Shown here one piece after another: positions 35,848-48,772 of a stretch of DNA of 64,000 bases. The notes under the pieces were generated by a model. It had not been told where the DNA came from. It worked only from the letters and a program-made list of their open reading frames with translations, and did no database searches. Origin of the DNA: Allodiplogaster sudhausi. Taxonomy: Eukaryota > Nematoda > Chromadorea > Rhabditida > Diplogasteridae. A program made the translations under genes and the position numbers. The stretch lies in assembly GCA_945643635.1 (NCBI GenBank), contig CALZFC010000272.1:124001-188000 (forward strand), written 5' to 3'. The first letter of the stretch is position 1. The number at the start of each line of letters is the position of its first letter.

Positions 35848-38286
35848 TATACGCATAATGCACGACAACATCCGGTTTGTCTTGGATGTGTCCTTCTAAA
35901 TAGTCTTAATGTTCGGCTAATGTCTAATTTAATATCATATTGGCAGTAAACACGGCTTAACTAAATTGTACCCTTTTTTTTATTCTTAATAATAACGAAG
36001 ATAATTGTGCTAATAACAACAGAGTCCTTGACATCACTTTGCTGTCTCTCTAATGCATTTTGTTGCCCAGTTCGCCTCAGCGATATCTCGATGTTTCTTT
36101 CCTCTCTTAGTTTGCCCATCTCATCATCAGTTTCTCCCTCTCCTCCTTACAACTTTCGTAAAAAGAAGCTGCAGCCTGCGTCTGTCAAAATGCCAAGTGC
36201 CCGTTTCCTTTTTTAGAAGCTTCTTCATCTGCTCCTTCCCTCCTTTCTCTGCATCTCTCTTCCCTCTCTCGCTTCCTTTACTCTCGACATCTAATCTGCT
36301 TAATGATCCCTCACGCCGTTGTCCTCGACATCATCGTATATGGACGTGCTTCTCATCTAGGGAGTGGGCGTGGCCTGAGAGGGGTGGCTGGGGGGCATCG
36401 ATCCCCTCCCCCTCTGCCACCCCTCCTCTCTCTGCCTCTTCACTCCTTTTCCCTGCGGCGTCGCCATCGTCGCAGCTGTTGCCCTCTCCAAAGGGAGGGA
36501 AGCACAGCCTCCGACCCGCTGGCCAGGGCAACCCGGGCATAGCAGAAGATCCGCATGGCCATTCTAGCTCTTCCCTGACCGCCGCCAGTCACTCCACGGT
36601 CGCCTCCAATGGCGCCTCAAGGAATAAGCAGCGCTCCCTCTAGTCGCCCTCTTCTTCGACGCCTTGCACTCCTAGTCGCTCTACTTCTACCGTACTCTGG
36701 CAACGTAGAAGGCCTCCTCCTTTATGGTCAGTGGAAGAAATTGTAGCCGTTGTACGATCTCAGTTTCGTCTACATACACATGTACATAAAAATGCACCTG
36801 GCACAATGTCAGGGGTTGTGAGTGTGAGGAAGCCTCCCTGGGGCAAGCTGCGAGGGAAATGTCTTTCCCATGAACGAGTTGGTTGCCACCAACACATGGA
36901 AGACTTGAGGAGGTAACTGCGAGAGAGAGAGAAAGAGAGAGGGAGGGGGAGAGGAAGGGAGAGAGAGAGGGTAGAGGGAAAGAGTGAGAAAAAGGGAGAG
37001 AGAGAGAGAAAGGGGGAGGGAGAGGGGAGCTGAAGAGAAGGAGTAAAAGAAAGTCAATGAGCAGAATCTTCAGCAGATAGGAAGTGGTAGTTGACGTCAT
37101 GCGTTGGATTTCTCCTGGTTGCTCCCTTCGCGCGTTTTTCAAGGCTGTTGCATGAGAGCAAATCATGAATTATGAAGTGGCAGTGATCTGATATCAACTC
37201 TCAGACATGGCGCTTTTTAATAAACAATCACACTCTATCTTTTCTTATCAGCATAACATTTCTTACTTTAGAGATTGGCAACTTATCCTTCGTGTTCCTT
37301 CAATTCTTGTCCGGCAAGCCTCCGTCTTATCATCCTTGAAGCTCATTTTGCATTTTCTCCGACACAATTCAAGCCCTTGCTTTACCGCTACGCGGCCAGT
37401 GAATCATTTGAATGAAACGTGCTGATTCATTCATTCTTCACCGCTTTCAAAAATATATGACTATCAGTCACACATCCATTATTCTAACGTAATATTTAAT
37501 ATTTCCTTCAGGTGCTTTTAGTAATATTTCTGAATCAAGGGATTCAAAAGCCCCTACAATGAATTACGCATAATATCTATGCACAAGTTCATAATAGCAA
37601 GTCTACACTTCTCAATGAGATAAAAAAAGAGAGCATGAAGTGTTTAAAATTTCTTCAATTGTTTTTCTCAGGGTGACAGAATAAGGCTCTTGAATTCTTC
37701 GCGTGCTTGGTATATGCAAGCTCAGTCTTTCTTTCCAGGAAAGAAATTGAGATTGAGAAAGGGAAAGATAGAGAGAGAGAGAGTGAGGTAAACAGAGAGA
37801 GAGAGAGAGAGAGACGGGGGGATAGAGAGAGAGAAAGAAAGATGGAGAGAGGGTTCGCAAGAAGTGCTGGCACGTGCCCTGAATATCCTTTCTTCTTCGC
37901 TCTATTTTGGTGCATACTAAAAGGGAGAAGAAGGCCTGGAGGCATGGAGCGCAAGCCTCGAGGGCCGTCATGGCTGACCGCGCGGCCGGCCTCCGCTCTA
38001 TCCCTGTCATTTACACTCGCCATGCTCATTCTGCATCTTCGAGTGAGGCGAGGTGTCTGAAAAGGAGAGCAAGACAAAGAGAAGAAAGCCAGAGATGTTG
38101 TCTAAACAATTGTTGTCCGTGTCTTGATGAACCAGGCAGCATTGGTAATTACAAGAAATTTTTTGGTAGCCTCGTTAATTCATGGGGAGTTTGTTGGAAA
38201 TCTAATGAATGTTGTAAACGAGGCAAAGAGTGAGCGGAAGTGTTGATAGGAGGCATAGAGAGAGAGCGAGGGAAACAGAGAGAATA

Positions 38287-38445
<159 letters not shown>

Positions 38446-38852
38446 GTTATATATCTTCATTTTGGTGGATTTAGAAGAAAATGATTGAATGCTAGCCTCA
38501 AAAGGACCCATGCATCGTACGTCCCCCTTTCACTGTCGTCATTGATACCTTTCCTTTCCTCTCCTCGCGTGGCATTGTCACGACATAAGAGATGGGAACT
38601 GAAGAGAAAGTTAGAAATTCCAGACACCATTCAAGATTCCCCTTCTTCCCTGTCAGTCTTCTAAATGGATCTGGCAGGGAAAGGAATCTGATTCCAGGCT
38701 TGCAATTTATATAGACTGACACTGATGTTGACGAAAATTGCTGTCGCGGGCAGTCTGGAGGACCCTCGTTGTGATGGCCATTGGGTGGAAGAGAGGGAGA
38801 GAGAGGGAGAGCGAGAGAGAGAGAGAGAGCGAGAATGTGAAAATAAGACAAC

Positions 38853-38896
<44 letters not shown>

Positions 38897-39303
38897 TAAA
38901 GAATGAGAGAGTCACTGTGATAGAGAGCCTGCGAGGGGCATTTGACACATCTACCGACTCGTCGAAAATTCTTTCCGCAGAAGCCAACATTCTTATCCTT
39001 CTTCTCTTGAAGGGCACTAGCTCTTTTTTATATTAGACTCTTTCTTTGATTGTCTCCCCCTGCTTTCCGACCTCTCATTTCACTCCTCTTCTAATAAGCA
39101 CGTTCATTCCCTCTCTTTGCTATTCTCCAATTGTAAGTTGTAATCAGCCAAAGGAACGACCCATCTCAGCCGTTCCCTGTGATACAGAAAAGACGAGTGC
39201 GTCTTATCAGCCGAATGCTCTTTAGTCTTCCTCTCCATGCAAGGCCGGAGAGGACGGCAATCACTGAAGGCTTGCGACCTTGTATCGTCATCCAAGCTTC
39301 TCT

Positions 39304-39343
<40 letters not shown>

Positions 39344-39682
39344 TTCTCTCTCCCACCTCTCTCTTTTCTCGCTTCTTCCTCTGACTCTCTCCTCGTCGCC
39401 AATTAGTGATATGACTGTCGTAACGATGAGAATCTGCGCTCGTTAGAAGGGGCGTCTCTGTCCTTCAGAAGTGTTTGCCTTGTCGTCCTTCCCACGTCAT
39501 TTTGTCCTCTTCACTCTCTAGTCATGTCTCTGCAAGGCACTAGTCTCCTTTGACTCGTATGCATTTGAGAAGTCCTTTGACTCCGACTTGACGAGGAATT
39601 CTCGGATTAAAAAGGAGTGGGCAACAACATCCGTATTGCCTGTGCGAATGTTCATAAAAGGCAATGTCAATTAAAAAGTTTG

Positions 39683-39881
39683 GTTTATTTCGTCAATTTT
39701 CTGTTAAGCCATTATTTTATCTCGTGATTTAGAATATTCCACTTACTGGCATTCCAGACGATAGGAGAAATTGTCAAATCAAAGTTTTGGCAATTATTCC
39801 TATCATCAGGAATGGCGAACAGTGGAATATTCTAAATCCTGGGATACAATAATAGCTTAACCGAAAATCTAAGAAATAAAC
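39683..39881. mobile_element. 199-bp fold-back element
   Basis: The left half (GTTTATTTCGTCAATTTTCT...GATTTAGAATATTCCACT...GGCATTCC) is mirrored by the right half as an imperfect reverse complement (GGAATGGC...AGTGGAATATTCTAAATC...AGAAATAAAC). Nearly the whole length pairs as one hairpin. Confidence 0.65.
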
Positions 39882-41989
39882 GAAATATTATAATTTTCAT
39901 AGTCTTACATACTACATACATATAGTATGTATGTAACACGCGTCTGCACATCTACGAAAACGAAATGGGCATAGGAATGTGGAAGTGTCCCTTCTGACGT
40001 GTTTATCCATCTATACAAGGGTATCCCGGATGTTGTTGACGGGACCCTCTTTCGCCACTCGCCCACCAGAGGAAAAAGTGTGATTCACCTGAAAGACGTG
40101 TGGATGACGTCTACCAGTCAATGAACACGAATCCACACGTGAACCGAGTAATTCAGTAGGATTCTTGCTTAGAAGTCATCTCTCTTTCACCCTCTTGCTC
40201 TTTAATTCCCTTTCTCTCTCTCCCTTTCTCTCTCTCTCTCACTCTCTCTCTCTCTCGCTCTCTCTCTCTGTCTACTTTCTCCGTCCTTCCTATGGCAGCA
40301 GCTTTCGAACGCCTCCCCCAGGGCAGCAGCCTCGCGATGACGTCACTATCCTCTTTCTCTTTCGGGCCTTGCATACCGACGCACTCTCCCTTCACCCTCT
40401 CTCTCTCTCTTTCTCTCTCTATCTCTTTCTCTTTCTCCTGCAGTTCCCTCGCACATGCCACGTCGATCCTCCATCTCCCTCCCCTCGTCACTCTCTTTCT
40501 CGTCTGCTGTCGTGCATTGCTACATTGTATTCTTTTTCCTTTCTGTCTCCAAGCTCTTTCTTTCATCGGAGTCTCTTCTTCGAGTTTCTTTTATAAAACA
40601 TTTCTCGATTAAACTGCTCCCATGGACTGAAGAGCAATAAACCCACTGAGTGTGAGAGATATGTATAAAGACTACTATTCCATGGATCAATGTGTCTATA
40701 GAAGGAATGAAATGAGGAGCATCCGATGGCATTCGTCATTTTCGCCCTTTTCATGCACAATCGTCTTCGCCTCTTCCTTCCTCATTTTGGGAAGAGGGAA
40801 AGGTACTCTGTTCGAAAGAGCGCAAGAGGAAGACGAAACAAGTAAAGTCTGTCAGTGAAAGGAAAAGTATGGCAAGTGATAGAGAAGTGTCATTTCTGAC
40901 AAAATCGCTGCAAAGATGGTGAATCTGAAGGAGAGGCCGCGAATCGGAGTATTGATTGCTACCTCACGTGACTGAGATGAATATCAACTTACTTTCTCTG
41001 CCAAGTCTTAAAGAGTCTCTTTCTCGCTTCATCTACCTGCACTTAGTTATGTACGCAGCGCCTATTTCCTTCTGAAAACACGTCTTCTCGTGTTTGTTCT
41101 ACGAATGACAGGAGAAAGAGAAGAAGTCATAACGATGGCTGGGAAGAGAGCGATTCGAAGAAGTCCATTGAAGGGCATTCACTTCATTAAGAGCGTAATT
41201 CGCGCTTCAGTTGCATCCTATGAGTCAGCTGATAATGCAAAGAAAGACAGAAAGCTATTCAGATACTTCTTTGCATGGTTTCCATAGTGAAGGCACTGAG
41301 GCGTGGGATGATGAGGGCCACGCGGAATAAACAACGTCTGACGTAGTCTTTCTTTTCCTTCTCACTTTCTCTCTCTCTCTCTCTCTTTATTGTACCTTTT
41401 ATGTTGATCTAGCAGTACTCACTCTCTGTCACTAAATCACTTTCCGCCCTCTCTCCTCACTCTCTTTCTTCTCTACTCTAAAAGTGTCCCTTCTCTCTTC
41501 AACTCAACATCATTTCCTTCGATTAGTGCTGGACACTCGGTCCCTGAGGGCGGGATAAGAAAAGACTCGGAGAAAAAGAACGCGAGAAACGTCTAAATGA
41601 ACACGTCAGAGCGAGTGGGAAGGCAATACGACGAAAATACACCCTCTAAGACGAAAATAGGTACATACGATTAGACATAAAACTGTTGGAATTGGAGATT
41701 GGGTATAAATATGAGGAAGCCGGGAGAAGGACTAGAAAAAGAAAGATAAGGGAGAGAGAGAGAGAGAGAGAGAGCAGGAAATGATGTCGGTCTCCAAGTT
41801 GCCGGCCAGAGAATTCCCTGCCAATACGCTACAACATTTCTCTATGTATCTTTACAGTGGCAGGCGCCCATTCAAGGTGCTGGGTCAAAAGTTCTTCGAG
41901 CGCCTCTTTTCTTTGTTAAAGTGAATATCCATACTTTGTGTCTTCCTGTCCTCTCTCCTCCCCTTATCTTTCTCTCTCCTTCTCTCTCT

Positions 41990-42022
<33 letters not shown>

Positions 42023-43814
42023 AAGGCATGGCAAGCAAGCGCCTCGTACCAGTCAAAATGGGATGTAGCTTCGATCAATCAGCGTACGATACTAAGAATT
42101 CCTTCTACAACAAGTTACCCTGAATTATCCGCATTTCGTAATACTTTACTGATGAGACAGCTTTACAACTACAGGTTACTTCGTAGAATAAAGACTAAGA
42201 ATGTCTTGTCATTTGACATTCCAGAGTCATTGCTTCTTTCCATTCGTCCTCCTCGCTCTGTAATGACTGAGAAGTTGATCAGATTGGCAGAAGGAATCTT
42301 CTCTCCTTGCACTCTAATGAGAGAAAAGCGGAAAGGAGATATTCGATTAACGTTTTTAATCTTTTCTTTTCCGCCCGGAGGAGATTCGAAAGAGCGGACA
42401 TTGAAGTCTCTTGACGTCTGCCGAGACTACTATACAACGCCCGAATAGGAGATTAGAAGTGGAGAGGGTACATGTATAAGTTGCAGCTGGAGGCTATGGA
42501 CTACAGTTGTAGCTCGGGCACAGAAGCTCCGTATAATGACTTTTCTCTTCGTCCCTCGTCGCTCTCTTTCTCCTTTCATATCCATCTTTGCATTTCTGCA
42601 GTACCATTCATTTCCCGTTTTTCTCTCACTCTCTCTATTGGGCAGAGGAAATGCGATACAACGGAAGAACTGAGAGAAATGGAAGAGAAGAAGGCTACTC
42701 TGAATGCCACGCACGATGCCCATTCCGATCTCCTTGCCGGAGGGGCTAATGTATACAATGAGATGCTTGACTTCGCTTCACTTTACTTTTGTAAATACAC
42801 ACTTATTACGATAGCCATGGGATGATCTCTGTGAGATGCTCCACGATTTTATTTTTACTCTCCATTTTAGTAAACTACTCCTCTGCCAGTTGCAGGGAGT
42901 GAGTAGTGGAATATATCGAGTGGCAGCATGGCCATTCGGGCATTTTTCCTTCTTTCTCGCCGTGTCGCTCTTTTCGTTCTCTCTTTTAGGGCTCTCTTTT
43001 CCAGCCTCATTCCTCACGATCTTTAATCATACCTCTGCCATCCTTCCCGTATATAATATTTCTGCTACATTTGTCTCGAGCGTAAGCAGAGCGCTTCATT
43101 TCTTTCTAAATGAGTCTACTTTGAGGGATGCATTTTTGAATTGGATGGACTTTAGGGGGAGTAAAAGAGAGAAACAAAACGATGAAGAGAAAGAGAGAAA
43201 ATGAGATAGAGAAAAAGATTGGAGAGAGAGAGTGGAGAGAGAAAAAGCAAGCAAATGAGCAGTCGGGCAGTAGTCTCTTGCCATGCGAAGCGAGCTGATG
43301 AGCCATTTCTAGCAGGCTTCCTTTAATGCCAGACCGACTGAAACCAGAGCCGCCTGTTTATGAAGCAGACGGCTGAAACAAATACGTATATCTCTTATAT
43401 CTTTTGTGTATAAACAACAGTCACGAGAGAGAGAGAGGGAGAGAGAGAGAGAGAGAGCAAGAGAGAGTGGGAGAGTGGGAGAGGGAGGGAGAGAGAGAGA
43501 GTGGGAATGGAAAAAAAACGAGAGGTTGTAAAGAACAAATCGGTTTACGTATATAATTGAACAAAACTATCACACGCTATAGCAGCTTGGTTTAATGAAA
43601 CTCTCCAAGTTGTATAGAATTCGGAGTTGTCTTGGGAAAGGAATGTTAAGCTTGTTGCCTGGAGCGAGAAGTTGAGGGCACACGACTGTGGGAGCAGATA
43701 AACGAATTCAATTCGTGGCACGGTTGCATTCTTTTCCCGCACGGCTTGAGGGCTGGCTTTCATCAAGCAAAGTGTATGGACGAATACCGGACCAAGTGAG
43801 GGAAAGACAGAGAG

Positions 43815-43851
<37 letters not shown>

Positions 43852-44049
43852 CAGGGAGAGGCAGGGAGAGAGAGAGAGAGCGAGATGGATGAAAAGAGAG
43901 AGAAAGAGAGAGATTGGAAGACACACAGACAAGTTATGCTGGGCAAAATATGAACGATTTGCATGATTCATCACGTTGGAGCGTGCAATTACTTTGAAAA
44001 GCATATTCATAAGCAAAGAGGCACACGCAAGACACGATTCTCATTGCAG

Positions 44050-47000
44050 GCTGTAATCTTAGCGAGAATCTTTGTGATGACGGCGAAATCTGCTACCCTG
44101 GTCAGTCAATCAAGCTTATTTTGAGTTTTGTCATGAATGTGACAGGGAGAAGTAATACATACAGTACCGGTTGTCGGCTATAGCGGCCTAATGGAATGTG
44201 TGACAAATTGAAAAGAAAGTGTGGACTGGTGAGTGTGTTTGAGACGGACTCTTCGGGCAGTGCTACTCGCCCAGCAACGGGGTCACTCCTCCTCCCACTG
44301 TCCTCTCCGACCTCGACGACGTGCAGCCTGAACTGCTTCAACTTGAGCTTCAACGGCTCGCAACGCAAGTCAGTGGCTGCTGGTCTTCTTTCTTTCCTTT
44401 CATTTATGTTCTACCTCAAACAAAGTTGCATCTGTACATTAGCTTTTTCTAAGATTGATTGAAATGTATTTGAAGGGACAAGAATGGTCGGATCCGCGTT
44501 CGCAGTGCGTCCTCGCGTACTTCAAGATGACTGCCGCATACGACCTCAAATATGACGGAGACTTCTGCCAAGTACGCAATCCGAGCAACATCTGGGCACT
44601 CATTCAGGTCGCATTTCTTGTTAATCTCTTATTTCTCTCAAATTTACCTTATGCAGAAGACAGTTAAAAATTCTTCGTTGTCATAAATAATAGAATGAGT
44701 CATGTTTGAGCTGATCGAACTTGGCATCAAAGAGAAGGCGCTCGAGGACGCAATCGAAGAGGAGGCCGAGGCTGTCGAAGAAGCGGATGCTCAAGCCATC
44801 GCACAAGAACAACAAGCACAGGCTGAAGAACAACTCGCGCAGGTTGGGGGAGGGGAAGGGAACTGACTCACGAGAAACTCTGTTCAGGCAGTCGATGAGG
44901 TGGAGCGAGAGTACGAAGCAGAAGAAGCCGAGCAGCAACTGCAAGAACTGCTCAAGGAGCTCTCTGAGCCCTCCCCAGACTTTGACGATAATGGTCTCTC
45001 ATGTACATACATACATAATTCATGCAGTCTAAAGCAGGATGCATTCATTCATGTGATCGCAAGTATAATATATGTACATACATATGTATATATTAGGCAG
45101 AAATTTATTTTATTCTCATTTCTTACATTAGCTTTTTTGTATGTGATTGTAATAAACAAAAGAGAAAGAGTAAAATGTGTCTGCAGCCCTTTCCTCGGTG
45201 TCTCTGTCTTCTCTCCCTCCGACCGACTCGGAAGTAGTCTCCGCATATCTCTCCGAGATCCTCGCCGAACGCCAGCCAGATCTCTCAGTTCTCTCCGATC
45301 AGCAACTCAACGCACTCATCAACAGCATCCTCGAACTCAAGCAGGAATATGTACGATTCCGTCCTTTTTTTCAAATTAAACATCTTTTCCCTATAGATGC
45401 TCGATCTCATACTCTTATGCATAATAAAATATGAAAATACCAACAACCCGGTGTGCAGGATCTTTCGGAACCTTCGGATAGTTCCAAAATGCTCGATCAA
45501 ATTGTGCGTTCCTCAATAAACGCACATTGATTTGGTCTGCATATTTAGATCCGGGTACTCAGATTTTATCCTAAGCAAAACATTAAAATGTCCCATTTGC
45601 CAGGCTACATAAATGGCTCAATTTTTAACGTTTTTTGACGCCAGATCGATGTATTGTCGCTTTGCTAATAACACTGCGGCAGTCTAGTCTCAATAAAATG
45701 GAAAATTTAGAACTTTCCAAAAGTCCCGTGAGATCCTGTAACCCTGGTTGTTGGGCGGTTCTTTGCATGTCTAGATTTGTACATCTTTACAGACACTCTT
45801 TAATCCCCTTCTCATTGACATTTAGAAGTTATTCATTCATTAGTGAATGCACATAAATGGAAATACTTCTCTCAGAGTCGTGCAAGCCCTCCGCTAGACG
45901 AAGACGACCGTAAGCCAGTAGAAGTCAAATCAGAAGAGGAAGCCGTAGTCGCATCGCCTCAGGGTTAGTGAAAATTTTGTCTGCAAATACTTGCAAAATG
46001 CTCTTTTTTCATTTGCACCCTCACTATTTTATTTTCTCCCTCGTTATCATTTTCGTCTTCCTCCTCGTATCTCTTTTCTTCTCCCACTCCCTCTTTCTAT
46101 TTACATACGTACATGGCTGGTCCATTCCTGTTAACCATCGCCTTCCGATGTGCCTTTGGCAAGCTTCTTCATCTGCAATTCGCGAGAGCTGCTGAAGCAA
46201 TTGGCCTCAGTGGGGCTTCCCGGTCCCATTTCTCTCTAACCCCAACTCTATCTCCATCTTTCTCTCTCTTTCTCCCTCTCTCTCACTCTCACACTCCTTC
46301 TTCCTACCTTTCTCTTTCTCTCTTTCTCGTTCTCTCTCTCTCTCTCTCTCTCTCTTCTGCATTTGCCCACTACTCCCAGCAATTCATTCTTTGATTTCCC
46401 TCTAGATGAGACGCCATTCCTGATAATTGAGGGCAAAATATAAAATAAAGATCAGAATCAGTAGATGGCATTCTTCAAGCTGCGAAAAAAGGAAAAAAAA
46501 ATGTTCAGAGCAATTTTTCGTCTGCTTAACAGATTGACTATACGGAAGTGAGGAAAAACTAAAACTACAAAGAGTGGGAAATATCGAATTTCTCTGATGT
46601 GGAGCAACGCATGAAGTGAAATGCGAGCTGTGGCTATTGTCTCGTGTATTTCTTTCTTTCTTTCTATCTATCTATCATCTATCTTTTTTTCTTTCTGACA
46701 GCCTCAGTTTTAGTCCGGGAAGAATTTAATTCATCAAAAGCATAGCCTGAGGGAATGAGATGGGCTTTTCCCTTGGGTGCTCTCAGCTGTGATGAGACAC
46801 TACAAACTATACCGGGAATGGGAATCTTGAGCTAAACGAGGACATTAAATCGTACACCCATAAGTATTTATGTACTTACATACATACAGTCCCGCCCAGG
46901 ATCTTGGTACCAAGGACGCGTCGGACGAGTCGGACGCGTCCAAATGCATCCTCGCTAATAACTTTTGTTCTAGGAAAAACTAAAATATTCTAAATGGTAC

Positions 47001-48719
47001 ATTAGTTTGCTTATAGAGCACAGATACTACTGTTAAAAAATCGATAACTTTTTATCATTTGATAAGAAGTTATCAGGTTTTGCTAATAAAAAATTTCATT
47101 TCAAATATTTTTAAACGAAATTTCTCCTGTACCATTATTTTGTCTCTACACACATCCCCAAATAATAAAATTGAAGATTGTATCATTGATAACGGAAATC
47201 GATAAATTTGAACTTATCACGCATGTTCATATGATGTAAAGATTCGCCTTACGATGCTGAATCTAATCATGTGATCAGTTTTCAACAGAAAGTGCCGGTT
47301 AACAACATTTTTGATTGTGTGTACTTAGCAAGCCTTTCTTCAGGATTCCCCATTGTCTTGGTCTTTGTCAAAATTTTGGCTCGGTATGATGCGTCCAAAT
47401 CTAGGTTGCTGCGTTATCATTGATACTCAGAAAAGTAGCGCGCTCCCTTTTCGTCTTCGGTTTAATTACCCAAGTTTGAGTTAGCGAAATAGCACAGGCA
47501 GAGAAAAAAAGGGTTAGGCCCCGCCCCCTCGGCCTGCGAGGCCACCCTGCCCTGTTCTTTCTGAAGAAAGTCTTGCAAAGTACACACAATCAAAAATACA
47601 TTGTTAACCGGCACTTTCTGTTGAAAACTGATTGCAGAATTAGATTCAGAATCGTAAGGCGAATCTTTACATCATATGAACATGCGTGATAAGTTCTCAT
47701 TTATCGATTTCCGTTATCAATGATACAATCTTTAATTTTATTATTTGGGGATGTGTGTAGAGACAAAATAATCGTACAGGAGAAATTTCGTTTAAAAACA
47801 TTTGAAATGAAATTTTTTATTAGCAAAAACTGATAACTTCTTATCAAATGATAAAAAGTTATCGATTTTTTAACAGTAGTATCTGTGCTCTATAAGCAAA
47901 CTAATGTACCATTTAGAATATTTTAGTTTTTCCTAGAACAAAAGTTATGAATGAGGATGCATTTGGACGCGTCCGACTCGTCCGACGCGTCCTTGATGCC
48001 AAGATCCTGGGCGGGGCTGTATGCCATCCGTATTTTAAAAGAATTTTTGCAACTGGAAGTTAATTCATAGCCCGAGAATGAGAGAGTGTCAGCCGACTGC
48101 CGTATGTATGTATGTACATAGTATGTACAAATGTACATATGTATGATTGTTTGAAATAGTTTTCATTCTACTCTTTAGAATCATAATGTATGTACATCAA
48201 TAAATCTCAATGCTACGTACATACATACATATTTATATTTGACAGTACTCATTAGGATGTGTATCTATTTCATTTGCATTCAGGCGAGATCGAGGAGGAG
48301 GTGGCAGTGGACGAGAGTCTAGCGCCGACTCTGCTGAAGAAGGACCTGGAGCACCTCGGAGATGTCAACCTCGGTTGGTCTCTTCTTCCTCCTTCCTTCT
48401 CTTGCTCTTTCCACCCTCCTTCTTTCTCTTGCTCTTCCCCTCCTGCAAGGTCTCGTGAAGTGCCACACATTCTCTTTTTTTTTGTGCGAGCGATTTGAAG
48501 CTTTCAGCTTGTCGTTCTCTCTGTTTGCCTTTGACCTGAGGCAAGATCCACCTTGGTTTCCTCTATCTCTCGCTCGCTCTCTTTCTCTCTCTCTCTCTGC
48601 CTCTCTCTTCAATTCTCTCATTCGTCTATTCCCACGAGCACTCTCCCTCGATGAAAACACAAATGATGTCAAGCTGGCCTCATTCCAAACTCTGCTTCTT
48701 TATAGTCTCTGCTCAAAAC

Positions 48720-48772
<53 letters not shown>

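Noticed and set aside
36053..36643. 196-aa plus-strand open frame
   Set aside because: Low-complexity Ser/Pro/Leu content, no recognisable domain, and equally open stretches on the other strand. Could not be supported as a gene.
41921..42448. 175-aa plus-strand open frame
   Set aside because: Begins in a CT array; the rest shows no familiar motif, and no splice or start context favours it.
47459..47480. A functional SL1 RNA gene
   Set aside because: No GT donor follows the leader as in known SL RNA genes, no AATTTTTG-like Sm site is downstream, and no 5S rRNA gene is nearby.
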